NCBI RefSeq assembly: GCF_018873765.1
Contig: NC_057918.1
Coordinates: 12,780,862 to 12,844,861, forward strand
Length of the DNA stretch: 64,000 nucleotides
Direction: 5' to 3'
Origin: Telopea speciosissima
Lineage: Eukaryota > Streptophyta > Magnoliopsida > Proteales > Proteaceae
The translations under genes were made by a program, and so were the position numbers. This document shows positions 47,401 to 56,447 of the stretch, piece after piece. The notes under the pieces were generated by a model. The model had not been told where the DNA came from. It ran no database searches and saw only the letters and a program-made list of their open reading frames with translations. Position 1 is the stretch's first letter. Each line of letters opens with the position of its first letter.

Positions 47401-50400
47401 GAACTCATGCGGTTCTGACGTGCCCAGAGGCCAGAGGTGAATCCGTTCACGGTCCATAGGACCAGCACCATTCGAAGCTGGGCAGCCCGCTTCGCCTAGA
47501 TCCAAAAGGGATGTTGAGTTGTCGGTATTTAAAACACTGGTCAATCTTCACAGCTGTATTTTATGAACTGTTTGCCTTTGTGGGTCTTCTCGAGTTTATA
47601 CATGCTCGACAAGATCACTTCTCTCCAAACATCTTCCTTTCTTTCCTGGCGCTTGGCTTCCTACTCCTTTCTTGTTGGCTTCCTTTCTAACTGGAAGAAA
47701 AGTTGGTCCTCTCTTTGAGCAGCTCCGAAGACTTCCTTTGCCTTTCTTATGGATCCTCCTTTTCTTCTTACCAGAAGTTATGAAATTGAAATCAAAGACC
47801 GGAGGAAATGAAATTACATGAACTCCTTCATCTGTGTTATTCGCAAAAGGCTTACTTTCACAGAGGTGATTCAAGTTGGTGGGATGGGCTTCCTCCTTGA
47901 ACAAGTACGGGGCTTAGTGAAGTAAAACCGGGGGTCATGCTGCTTGCTTGACGCCTCATTTCTGTCAACCTTTTTAGCTAGAAGGTAGGATGGGGCTCTC
48001 ATCTGCACGTTTGATACAGCTTCCTGTACAACAGAGACAAGCTCATAACAGACCCTTAACAATCTGTAACTAGTTGATTGGAAGCTGTTGGTAATGACTC
48101 GTCGCTAGTGATGGTGCAGTTTTCACCCCTGCTAAGAGGTAAACCAGGAGGGCCGAGGGGGATTAAATATGGATATGGTGGCAGAGATGCTGCTTTCTTC
48201 ACTGCTGTTCCGGCATAAGCTGATGCTTCAACAATTGGTACTGCTTTCTCCTTCCCCGCGACGATCAGAGGCTTGATGAATGCTTTAGATGAAGACAGCA
48301 TCGAGATGGTTGGGTCAAGGCCTGCGTACGTCTCATAGTATGCAAAGTGTCGAGTAGTTACGACGTTGACGTTGTCAAATGGACCCTCGTGCGGTCGTCT
48401 TTAGACCCGGCTGGAAAGAACAACTACATTAATTCCATAAGTACGGTTGGATGTTTAAAGCTGATGATCTCACTGCAGAATGGTCCCAGAAAGGATGAGA
48501 AAGGGCTGCTGCCGGGCTAGGACTGGCGCTTGCTGCCCGACTATTGCAACAATTGTAGCTGCCGCTAACAGGCTCAATTGCCTTCACTAAAGCAGCACTA
48601 AAATGAAGCACTATTGCCACCCCATGTGCTATATCATGCACTCAAAACACTTTCTAAATCTTCTCACCTCCCCTCCCCCTCTCCCCACAAAAAAAATTAT
48701 GTCCAACAAACATTCCGTCTTCAAAACTGTGGTTCCAAAACAAATTCAGTCTTCAAAGAGTGAAATTAAACCCAAAGTTCCCTAGTATAGCATTTTCCTT
48801 GGTTCAAATTAGGAGAGAATGTTTGATGTTTAGGTAAAGAGAAGTGAAAAATGTAGATAAATAGTTATGGTTTTTAAGGATGGGAGGGTATATTCACTGG
48901 TAGGGGTTTGATAGGTGTTAAACATAGTTTCCTGTTGGTGTTTGTTGATATACATTGTGTGGCCCTTACGTAACAGCTCGGGCTTTTGGGATAAGCGGTT
49001 GTAACATGTATTAGGGCCAGGAGGTTGGGTGTTTGATCCCTAGTAAATGCAAGGAAAATCATCCTCTCCAATTCCCTAAAGCTCGGCAGTGCGGCAGTGC
49101 TAGGTGGAGATGAGCTCATTGACTATGTTGAGCTCGGACCGTTGGATGTCCGAGCTGCCACATGTTGGCATCTCCACTGGCGCACTGCCGCACTGCCGAG
49201 CTTTAAGAATTGGAGAGGATAATAATCCGTAAATGCAAGGGGTTTGTGTTATGTGTTATTGTATCCCCTTGGTGCCACGTGATGGTGTGATGCAGTAGCC
49301 TTTGGTTAGTTGGACAAATATGACTAATTTTGGAAACCCAAGCCCAGATGGAGCCAGTCCAACCTTTTTTTTTTTTGGTTCAACAAGGGTTAGTAGTAGT
49401 CTTGTTATTTTTTGTCTTTATTTACTTGGGTAGGTAATGGGTTAGTTACTTTGTTTAAACTCTAATTAGTTTTAGAGTTAGTTTACAATGTTAATTTCGA
49501 TCCTAGAGTCTAGTAAGAGTTTTGTTATTTTTTCTTTATATATCTACATGTACTCAACTTTGAAGGGGAAATGGAATAGTCACGATTTGTGTTATGCTCT
49601 GAGTGAGTGTGCGCTAGTGAGTTTTTTCCCTTTCCCCCTGCAACTCTTCTTCTCCATCTCAGGTTTCTCTTCTTACCTAACTGGGCTTGCACCATGGTGT
49701 CATGTGCAAAGTCGTTTGGGTGTGTGGGCCTGCACGTGCCGGGGGGTGGGGTGGTGGTGTTGTTTGTTGATATACATTGTTGTGGCTTTTACTTAACAGC
49801 CTGCGCTTTTGGGATAAGCGGTTGTAACATTTTCAAAGTGCGCAGGCATTGGCCAGGACCTGAAGCCTAGGGTGCCTAGGCTGCAGCCTATGGAAAGCCT
49901 TATCAGTCAAGGCCTGCATAAAGCAGTGTTCAGTTTAGGACCTTTAAGGATATCTTAGCACTCATAATTTACTAATATCCTAATAAACTTATGTTTAATA
50001 TTTAGTCTACTTTTTTTTATTTTTTTGGATGAATAAAAAAAATTCATAACCAAGAAGCCCCAGAAAGGGGAAAGAGAATACAAGAGGAAAAGAAGAAAAG
50101 GACCAGCAGCCCCCAACTCAAGAGGGAGTGATGCGGATACACTACATTGGACCGACCCAAACCCAGTTGGGTATCCAGATGAAGATGAACTGGGTCCACT
50201 TTGAGTTTTTGGATCTAGTAGGAGTTTAGGAAAGTTTATTTTATTTGGGAAGATATTATGTAGCCTTTTATTTTGGGTAGGATACATAGGACGGTAGCTT
50301 GGTAGTTTCTGTTGTACTGTAACTATCATTTTGGATATTTCGGCGAAACACAAACCTCTTATATAAAACCTAGATTTGGACTCATTTTGTTGAAATTTTG

Positions 50401-52435
50401 ATTCTTTCTCTGATTTTGCTCGCGAGACCTGGAAACCCCGATTTTTGGCCAGAAATCTAGCAGCTGCTGGATCAAATGCTTAGTGGTCGACTTTGGAGGC
50501 ATCCACTTCAAGATTCGGGTGAATTTGATCAACATTTAGGCAAATTTCAAATTTGAAAGTAAGCTCCTTTTCTTGAAATAATTTTTTGCAAGAAAATAAG
50601 GTAAATATATATTGGTTGGTGTTCAATTTTTTATATTTTAGACACCATAGGGCAATCTACAACCTAGGGTTCGAAGCCAAACTACCACCACTTTGAGGGT
50701 TTTTTCTCCCCCAAATCTAAACGATTCAAACATGTGTAATGCTGAAATAGGCATTCCCTGAAGTTTCAGGGCACAATTCCACTTCTTGGGCACAGAAATA
50801 GCCATTTCTATATTTCCAATGAAATGGACCAAACTTGTTGGGATTTCTGCCATTTTGCTGAAATTCAGTTTTGTTAGGGATCAAATCCCACCGAAATCCG
50901 AATTTTTAACCTTGATAGTAGGTTCACTTGGTTGTAGGTCCTTTGATGTAGTCCTTTAAACCTTAATTCCCAAATTAGGAGTTTAGGTTGATTAGGCTGC
51001 TGAAAGGCCCATGTTTAGGGTGACTAATTAAGCAACTACGGCTGTTTGATAGGTTTCAGGTCCAAACCCAACAACTCAGGACAGTAGCTATGAAGCTTAC
51101 TAACAGAGATACCAGATTTGGAATAATGGTTTATAACAGAACAGAGATAAAGGAGAATTAATAGTTAATCGAATCTGAAATTAACCTGATATTAGAATAT
51201 AGATGCAGATCGGTAACAGAGTGGAGAAACTACTGTGACCCTTGTTATTAATACTTGTTGTCGTAGTGAAGAGGGAAAATATTTTATCGGTTGGGAGAAG
51301 TAAGAGGGGATGTTAGGGAGAAAGAAGAGAAGAAGAAGAAATATGAGAGGGAGAGAGATATCTCAGGAGAGAAAGAAGGAAAAATCAGAATCGTGGGGAG
51401 AGAAGGACAGAGAGGACTGAGGAGATAAAAGAGAGCGAGAATGCGAGATCATGGTCTCACTTCTAAAACAAAAAACAAAAATTTTCTATTCCATTCAATG
51501 AGAGGGAAGTTTACAAATTTCAAGCTTTAAATAAAAGCAACTAAATTCTATTTAATCTTAACTTTCTAGACTTGTAATAATGTTTCCTAGATAACTTAAA
51601 AGAACTTAAAACTCTTCTAAACAGATTCCATAATTAGGATGGGTCCCACAACTGATAGATCTCTGTCCAATATAATTGCAAAACAAGATAACTTCCTTAC
51701 TAATAACTAATGGGCCTCACTACCAAAACTAATTGGTAATTAAAATACTAGTTTCTTATTCAAAATTAAAGCCCCAAATATGGGCTTATAAAAGCGGCCC
51801 GTCAAATCAATAAAACCAAAAATTAAGGCCCAACCTAAACCTATATTAAATTTTGGCCCAAATTTAATCTGTGTTTGCATTATCTTGCTTGACCCCGTTC
51901 CCAAATCAATAAAAGCAAAAATTAAGGCCCAACCTAAACCTATATTAAATTTTGGCTCAAATTTAATCCGTGTCTGCATTATCCTGCTTGACCCTGTTCC
52001 CATCTTTAACCCCACAAGGGGTGAGTGCCACTATCTTCTTTGCACTAAAACATGGTAATTGGTAGAAATGTGGCATTCTAATGTGTATTACTTTTTGTGT
52101 TTTCCAGCAAGCAGATTGAGTTTATTGCCAAATAACCATTTCATTCCTTCATGTGCAGAACATTTGTCAGTCAAGTTATCACAGGATATCTTCCCAGCCT
52201 CATTCTTCAGTTGTTTCTGAAAATGGTACCTCCCATCATGAAGATCCTTTCTTCTATTCAAGGGTCTATCTCCAATAGTGAGATAGAAATAAGTGCAGGT
52301 AAAAAAGTACTTTGGTTTACCGTATGGAATATTTTCTTTGCAAATGTACTGTCTGGCTCAGCATTCTATCAATTCTCTATCATTCTTGAGCCCAAGTTCA
52401 TCCCACAAAAGCTGGCTGTAGCTGTTCCAGCACAG
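26171..52435 (+). CDS. OSCA-type channel gene, HYP1-like (5' seven coding exons; continues past window)
   Basis: Exons 26171-26451, 28240-28395, 36426-36489, 37120-37329, 40326-40520, 41858-42156 and 52159-52435 are joined by GT-AG introns with consistent phases, giving 494 codons with no stop. The product starts [15 protein letters not shown], as Arabidopsis HYP1 does, so this ATG is preferred. Visible parts: first membrane helix (exon 1), [20 protein letters not shown] (exons 1-2), a third helix (exon 3), the cytosolic RRM-like insert beginning [10 protein letters not shown] and continuing through exon 5, and DUF221 pore helices in exons 6-7 ([36 protein letters not shown]). OSCA/TMEM63 proteins are mechano- and osmosensitive cation channels. 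About 200 C-terminal residues (from 'ASFF...' on) are not in the window. Introns up to 10 kb are filled with transposons. Confidence 0.88.
28240..28395 (+). CDS. OSCA exon 2
   Basis: After TTTATGCAG. Completes the Ser codon, then [20 protein letters not shown] and [10 protein letters not shown]. Ends AAAAG|GTGACT. Confidence 0.88.
28616..28833. mobile_element. hAT-type MITE in OSCA intron 2
   Basis: Ends CATAGTTCAAAATCTCG and, inverted, CATACTATTAAATCTCG. Flanked by the 8-base near-duplication CTCATAGG/CTCAAAGG (28608-28615, 28834-28841). The middle is a string of TTTCGG/CCGAAA words. Related word content occurs at 62865-63165. Confidence 0.7.
29280..29800 (-). pseudogene. Decayed copia RNase H / polypurine-tract remnant
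   Basis: Immediately after 'cccaaca' lies CTTCCTCCAGTTGG, which in minus orientation looks like the polypurine tract beside a 3' LTR. The following sequence, read on the minus strand, recalls the copia RNase H end (a piece like '[14 protein letters not shown]' and the D-Q-L-A-D region) with many breaks. The left LTR, if any, would be about 28950-29279. Identification is by loose similarity to the intact minus-strand copia at 56448-57053. Confidence 0.4.
29951..30275. mobile_element. hAT-type MITE nested in the LARD LTR
   Basis: Ends TAAGAGTGTCAAT / inverted TAAGGATGTCAAT, with near-duplication TTAAAGCC/TTCAAGCC (29943-29950, 30276-30283). The sister LTR at about 33660 has the single uninterrupted TTCAAGCC, an empty site that proves insertion after the LTR formed. 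The interior is built from GGTATCGGTAC/GTACCGATACC words. Confidence 0.82.
30913..31454. repeat. 271-bp tandem duplication inside the LTR
   Basis: Copy 1 is 30913-31183 and copy 2 is 31184-31454, both starting CTGTGGCAAGCCATGATG, with only a few differences. The other LTR has a single copy, so the duplication happened after insertion or in this copy only. Confidence 0.85.
33585..34641 (-). repeat. 5' LTR of the LARD-like element
   Basis: 1057 bases, next to the primer-binding site at 33571-33582. Corresponds to the left LTR by phrases such as TCGCGGAACCAAT and CTCAGCCAATGCTT. Confidence 0.8.
34642..35700. other. OSCA intron 2 sequence without identified feature
   Basis: Contains a (TC)n run (34873-34896) and a stretch (35277-35560) with open frames but no recognisable protein. 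Nothing else seen. Confidence 0.4.
35701..36010 (+). mobile_element. TRIM-like element, copy 1, with ~65-bp LTRs
   Basis: Direct repeats 35701-35765 (TGTTGATATA...TGTTAACA) and 35946-36010 (TGATGATATA...TTGTAACA) bound 310 bases. A perfect primer-binding site TGGTATCAGAGCC (35766-35778) follows the first repeat and a G-rich stretch (GTGCTGGGG) precedes the second. There is no coding capacity. The layout is that of a TRIM, with LTRs shorter than the ~100 bases usually quoted. Flanking pentamers (GGGAA/AAGAA) do not match cleanly. Confidence 0.72.
36066..36118 (+). repeat. SINE 3'-end fragment (Au-like)
   Basis: Reads GTAGCCGACCCCATTTAGTT then GGGATAAGGCTGAGTTGAG, the usual 3' end of Au-type SINEs. 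The tRNA-related head is missing. Confidence 0.55.
36426..36489 (+). CDS. OSCA exon 3
   Basis: After GTCTGACAG. Reads (R)[15 protein letters not shown] then CYLLYY, a membrane helix. Ends TATTAT|GTAAGT, phase 0. At 64 bases it would be missed by simple ORF calling. Confidence 0.87.
36531..36899. mobile_element. MITE between OSCA exons 3 and 4
   Basis: The left arm ACGTCCGTCTAGAAAGGAAT (from 36535) pairs with the inverse of the right arm near 36856-36881 (ACGTCTGGAAAGGAATCTTC). The outermost bases AAAGG occur on both sides, with extra bases in the right arm. No coding capacity. Ends and target duplication are approximate. It starts only about 40 bases after exon 3. Confidence 0.6.
37120..37329 (+). 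CDS. OSCA exon 4
   Basis: After [36 protein letters not shown], then [16 protein letters not shown]. Ends CTTATT|GTAAGC. This opens the cytosolic domain. Confidence 0.88.
38880..40195. other. Probable mitochondrial DNA insertion (NUMT) in OSCA intron 4
   Basis: This block differs from its surroundings in higher GC and in texture, with many words typical of plant mitochondrial intergenic DNA (for example CGCGAGGCAACAATGCTCGA and AGGGGAACCGTTCCTTCC). It includes a short copia reverse-transcriptase piece ([14 protein letters not shown], about 38940-38990), a type of fragment also known from plant mitochondrial genomes. A direct repeat GCTCGTAGATCAGCT occurs at 39259 and 39293. No mitochondrial gene is recognised, so the origin rests on composition and recall. 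Confidence 0.5.
40200..40222. repeat. T/G homopolymer junction
   Basis: About eight T followed by about twelve G, directly after the mitochondrial-like block. It may mark the junction or be a sequencing-difficult site. Confidence 0.5.
40326..40520 (+). CDS. OSCA exon 5
   Basis: After [19 protein letters not shown], then [20 protein letters not shown], a conserved hallmark of the cytosolic loop. Ends GGGGAG|GTACAT. Confidence 0.88.
41858..42156 (+). CDS. OSCA exon 6
   Basis: After [25 protein letters not shown], then [18 protein letters not shown] and two pore-region helices ending [10 protein letters not shown]. Ends TCTAT|GTGAGA. Confidence 0.88.
42706..42955 (+). repeat. 5' LTR of copia 1
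   Basis: Starts TGTTATCGAGAATTATG and ends TTATTATTGACA; followed by the primer-binding site. Confidence 0.92.
43053..46495 (+). pseudogene. copia 1 gag-pol remnant
   Basis: Order seen: gag zinc knuckle [14 protein letters not shown] (about 43135), aspartic protease [13 protein letters not shown] (about 43410), integrase core with LRSDNAKEY and [14 protein letters not shown] (44130-44280), RT pieces ([11 protein letters not shown] about 45330, [13 protein letters not shown] about 45595), RNase H pieces (DVDWAGSP about 46085, [11 protein letters not shown] about 46310, [11 protein letters not shown] about 46460). The pieces lie in different frames with several in-frame stops. Little more than 170 bases separate the primer-binding site from the zinc knuckle, so most of gag is deleted. 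Confidence 0.9.
46556..46805 (+). repeat. 3' LTR of copia 1
   Basis: Starts TGTTATTGAGAATTATG and ends TTATTATTGACA; preceded by the polypurine tract and followed by AGTCT. Confidence 0.92.
47021..47166 (+). mobile_element. Au-like SINE, internally shortened
   Basis: The head GGACCTTGGTGCAACGGTAA is a tRNA-like A-box region. It is followed by a truncated B-box part (GGGTTTGAGTCGGGAAACAG), then GGTAAGGTTGCGTACATTAT and the CCCCAGACCCTGCAGTGG...CATGCACTGGGTATGCCC end. This is the known layout of Au SINEs, a family moved by LINE machinery. The section between CTCC and GGGTTT is missing relative to the usual form. Confidence 0.75.
47580..48620. other. Probable mitochondrial-like insertion in OSCA intron 6
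   Basis: A second block with raised GC and the word texture of plant mitochondrial intergenic DNA (for example GACCCGGCTGGAAAGAACAA, GGGCTGCTGCCGGGCTAGGA). No long ORF or known mitochondrial gene. 47281-47545 has similar composition and might belong to it. Weaker case than the block at 38880-40195. Confidence 0.35.
49053..49228. mobile_element. Mutator-type MITE, copy 2 (10-bp target duplication)
   Basis: Same ends as 24499-24715 (GGAAAATCATCCTCTCC / inverted GGATTATTATCCTCTCC) and the same AGCTCGGCAGTGCGGCAGTG arms. The target duplication GTAAATGCAA flanks it (49043-49052, 49229-49238). TRIM copy 1 shows the uninterrupted target (GTAAGTGCGAG near 35802), so the insertion site is confirmed. 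176 bases, non-coding. Confidence 0.9.
49292..49683. repeat. Extra block inside TRIM copy 2, possibly a solo LTR
   Basis: Starts TGATGCAGTAGCC and ends CTTGCA, so TG...CA. It contains a TATA-like TTTATATATC (about 49534) and a pyrimidine-rich end. TRIM copy 1 lacks it. No matching 5-base duplication was found, which leaves the solo-LTR reading open. Confidence 0.4.
50005..50130 (-). repeat. Possible LINE 3'-end fragment
   Basis: On the minus strand reads CTTGTATTCTCTTTCCCCTT, then GGGGCTTCTTGGTTATGAAT and an A/T-rich tail, reminiscent of plant LINE 3' ends. Short and without coding sequence. Confidence 0.35.
50131..51802. other. OSCA intron 6 sequence, unassigned repeats
   Basis: 50136 onwards (TGATGCGGATACACTACATT...) has the look of an LTR, with a TATA-like CTTATATAAAACC near 50358, but no partner copy was found. 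51270-51430 is GA-rich. No coding region. Confidence 0.35.
51803..52000. repeat. 99-bp tandem duplication just upstream of OSCA exon 7
   Basis: Copies 51803-51901 and 51902-52000, both beginning CAAATCAATAAAA and running through TTAAGGCCCAACCTAAACC to TGCTTGACCC, with a handful of differences. It ends about 160 bases before the exon 7 acceptor. Confidence 0.88.
52159..52435 (+). CDS. OSCA exon 7
   Basis: After [28 protein letters not shown], then [20 protein letters not shown] and [16 protein letters not shown]. Ends CACAG|GTGAGG. The next exon was not found before 64000. Confidence 0.88.
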
Positions 52436-53475
52436 GTGAGGATATATTCTATCCCTCTTTCTCCTCTCTACTTCCAAAGAAGTGGTAGTACACGACAATT
52501 TATATTTAAATCAATAACCATTCTAGATAAAAATCATTGTGTAAGTGTACTCTTCTTTCTTTCATTCATGATTACTTCCTGACATTTTGATCTGATAATT
52601 TTTTAGGATATCCTCTGCCAATTGCATACATTTCCACAAAAAAACATAAAACATATATATGTAGAGCTGAATCTCATCAAAGGATATGACATCAACTCTA
52701 CTTTTTCCCCCATGTGTGTGTATGTGTGTTGAGAAACTACAAATATCGTTCATTCATAAATATATCTCAGCATGAACATGTATCCCTAATTCTTTTGCAC
52801 CCAAAAAAAATCTTGAAAAGAAAAAAGGGGGGAAAAAAAGCGGGTAGAAAAAAGGATCCCCTTTACAAAATTATTCTTCAGAAAGGAAAACCAATTAGAA
52901 GCAACGGACTCCCCAGACACTCTAATAAAATCCTTTATCACTAGAGTCCTGTCAAAAAGTAAGTGGCAACATCAGCACAAATTTTTTAGGCAGATCTTGA
53001 GTTGTCTTCAAAAATCGTCCTATCCTCTCCTTCAGTCTTCCACAGACCCCATGGAATAGCACCAAGATACAAATTCCACAATTTCAGCCATCTCTTCTCA
53101 AATGGACTTCTTGACCAGTGCATAAACATATGGTTTACATCCCTCAACCATGACCAGCACAACCCTAACATGCCCAGGAAACACTCTCACACCATTGCAT
53201 CAACAATACAATTCAGGCAAATGTGCCCTGCAGTTTCTTCCCCACCATATAAACAGCACTTATTAGCCAACTGCTAACCCCTCCCCATCAATTCTACTTT
53301 TTCTGACTATAGGGTTAAAACACTAAACATACATGTTCGTATCCTCCTATTTTGCTGTTGAAGGCAAAACGGTGCCTGGTTATAATGGTGTACAGTTTTG
53401 CCTATATCATTTTTGTCTAGTTATGGAGCTAAATGTTGGGCTACAAAGAAACAACACATGAACAATTTAAGTGTA

Positions 53476-53845
53476 CATAGTTGTCAAGGTGAATCAAGGC
53501 GTTGGAGGGGTGCTTAGGTGACAAGGCGCCTGCCTAGGCATCACATAGGCTCCCTAGGTGTGCATCAATGGATATATGTAATATAGCAATGGTAATTTTA
53601 TATAGTTATGTTTATATGTAACATGTAAACTATATCAATGAAATATGATATAATTATGCTCTGGTCTAATATGATAAAACCAACATATAATAAACAAAAC
53701 ATAGGATATAATATGAGCATATTCATCAAAAAACAAATTAACAGACATAAATAAATCTAAACTCGTGAAGTATCAACAAGGCATGCTATTGCCTTGGACC
53801 CAAGAAAGAGTCTGGATGCCTAGGCACAATGCATTGACAACTATG
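53476..53845. mobile_element. hAT-type MITE in OSCA intron 7
   Basis: Perfect 12-base inverted ends CATAGTTGTCAA/TTGACAACTATG and an exact 8-base target duplication TAAGTGTA (53468-53475 and 53846-53853). The AAGGCG/CGCCT words beside the ends belong to a widespread plant MITE type. No coding capacity. A partial relative ends near 63258 (TGACAACTATAG). Confidence 0.9.
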
Positions 53846-54452
53846 TAAGTGTAGCTGAGATGGGGATGTTGAGAAAGGCAAAAAAATTCAAGGTGATGTA
53901 GGAGTGGCATGTGGCACTAGACTGAAATCCCATCAGCTCTGACCTTAGCATTTCACCAAGGGTTGCGCTACATCTCTCAGCACCATTCTGAATCTCACAG
54001 AAAATTGGAGGCAAAAGGCAACTTTATGCAACTGGCAAAACTGTGAGGTCTCTATGGCCTTACATTCCTTTAAATAAAAACTGAAGTATGCTTGCAATAG
54101 GAAAGAAAGAAGTAATCATAGGAAACCCTATCCAAATAGGTATAGTGCCCCACAAGACAAAACTCTGTCTTAGCTAGAATAGGTGACCCACTAGATTAGA
54201 ACTCTATCCAATGTGGGAATAGGAGTTCTAATTAGACAAGACTCTATCCAACCTTTACAAGTAAAGATATAAACAATAAAATAATAAAATAAAACAACCC
54301 AATCTAAACTAAGAAAGTAAATCCCATATTCCTATCTTCTACTCATATTTTAGGCCCATTAAAGTGGCATATTCAAAGAACCCATTGGACTAAAGGCCCA
54401 ACATATATATATAACCCAACCAAAGGCCCAATTCTTTGTTTTATCGTCATCA

Positions 54453-55870
54453 ACTCTCCTTGACTTGAAAAAATTTGACCTCGAGTTTTATGAATCGAGG
54501 AATCAACTTCGTGTGATGTATATTGTGGCTCACGGATGCTAGGAATGTAATCTTCAAGTCGTGGAACCTTTTGTTCAAAGAACTGCAGAGGAATCAAGAA
54601 CTCTATGTGCTCAACTTCATGAGTTGTATCAGTTGTGAACAGTGTGTCCATGGAATTCTCTGTAACTGTATCTTCAACCTCGTTCTGCATTCATCGCTGA
54701 ACCTCAATTGTGCCAATCTTCTTGGTTTCTTCATCATTGTCTTCCTCATCGGTTTCAGCTGATGGATCCATACATATGACATTGATTGACATCTTGAGTG
54801 TCCTTTCCAATTTCCATCTTCATTATCATACATAGTCCACATCATCATTAGGATGAGGTGGATTCCATTCATAAAACCTTGTGTTGGGGTCACTGGGTCA
54901 GACTCAACTGGCTTGTTGTCTGTAGCTATAGGGACACCAGTAGGTCGAGCTGTGGGTTTTTCCATGACAACACTAACTGCGGGTGCTGTGTTGTACTTCC
55001 CAGCTTGATAAGAAAACTTCCTAGAGGGGAGCATCAAGTTTTCCTCGGTTCTCAAAGCTTTCTAAAAACAGTCTTGAAAGTCATAGACATTGTGAACTTT
55101 CAGCTACTTCCAAATACCAAGATTCAAACTTGATTTGAATCGGGAGAAAAGTTGTGTCCTCGTCCTCTATTCCTGTGCGTGCAATGAGGGTGTCAAATTG
55201 CTCCATATAAGCCTCGATTGATAAGCCTCCTTGTCACAGACTGTTGAGCTTATTGTGTAGTCGAGCTTTGTAAGTCTGGGGAAGATATTTGTTCTTCAGT
55301 TCTTCATCTCCTCCCATGTGGTGAATAATGTGCCACAGGTATGTGACCTATTCTCGTGATTCTTCCACCACTCTCTGGCTGGTCCAATCAGTTTAGCACG
55401 AGCAAGCCGTAGTTTCCTATCCTCTATCAAATGAAACCAGTCAAAGTAATCATCCGGACAAGCAAGCCAGCCGTAGAATACTTAGGGGTTGAGTTTCCCA
55501 TGTATTCTTTTAACTCGAGCTTTACCTTCTGGGTATCATCATTGGTCCTATTACTCAAACCATTCTAAAAATTACCACATAAGATATCCTCAAAGGAGGG
55601 CTGGTTTGCAGGAACTCTCTGGGGTCATCTCTGAACTGTCATGGTATTATTAGCAGTTGAATTAGTAGGTTGTTCTCCTTCTGTTCTAGGATCTTCAGGA
55701 ATATCTGGTGAGGGGGATGGATCAGAACCATGAAGTTGTTGTTCTATGGTAGCAAGTCTCTCAGATATCTGTCTATTGTCGTCAGATATCTTTTGGAAAC
55801 TTTCAGCCAATTGGTTGATAGCTTCCATCATGCTGAACGTATCAAATGGTCTTGGCTCCCTGCTAGCCAT
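54453..55870 (-). pseudogene. Decayed gag of the gypsy-type element
   Basis: Starts MASREPRPFDTFSMMEAINQ at 55870 with a coiled-coil-like stretch, then stops near 55625. Further on (about 55330-55140, minus) frames contain KYLPQTYKARLHNKL, QGG then IEAYMEQFDTLIARTG, the core of the Retrotrans_gag domain, broken by an in-frame stop before QGG. The rest (to 54373) has short frames rich in acidic residues. No protease, RT or integrase. Confidence 0.7.
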
Positions 55871-56170
55871 GGCTCTGATACCAATTATAGGTTTCTAGTA
55901 GCCTAAGGGATTAGGTTCAGAAATTCAGTTGAAGCCAGAATTGCGGTGATTAGATAATGACCAGAATTGAAGAATGAACAGTAAACAAAGATTAGAATAT
56001 CATATGCACTTCAGAAATTAAAGGAATAATCTATTCAATGAGCAGAATATCAGAATCTGAAACGAATCCAATGGTCAGATTCAAAGTTATAGAAGAATCC
56101 CAGTTGGATTAGGATTGTTCTAGAACCAAGAACTGATAGCAGAATATGGACTTATTTCGGAATAGCATAC

Positions 56171-56440
56171 TGTAAACAGCCTTGAGATTGAATGCTTGAA
56201 TGATCAAAATCGATCATCCAGGCCCTTTATTTATAATAACCAGAATTACAAATAGTCAAAGTAGAAGTAGGAATGCCACCTCAGCCTAATCCTATTAGGA
56301 ATTCCTATTCCCACTAGGAATGCCAAAATAGAGATCGGCTGAGGGGGAAAAAACAGAAAAAAGAGAGAAAATTGAAAAAGATAAAAACAATAAAACTAGG
56401 ACTAAATTACCCCTGTCGGGTAAAGTAGCCTATTTTAACA
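56171..56440 (-). repeat. 3' LTR of copia 2
   Basis: Same 270-base repeat, next to the polypurine tract; no indels against the 5' copy by eye. Confidence 0.92.
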
Positions 56441-56447
56441 CTCCCCC

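Larger units (their letters stand above)
48943..49829 (+). mobile_element. TRIM-like element, copy 2, with nested insertions
   Basis: LTRs 48943-49006 and 49765-49829 (TGTTGATATACATTG...GGTTGTAACA) match those at 35701-36010. The primer-binding site has decayed to TGTATTAGGGCC. The interior matches copy 1 (GAGGTTG-GTGTT, GGGGTTTGTGTT, GCCACGTGATGG, CTGCACGTGC) but is split by the MITE at 49053-49228 and by about 390 extra bases (49292-49683) that copy 1 lacks. Sitting in OSCA intron 6. Confidence 0.72.
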
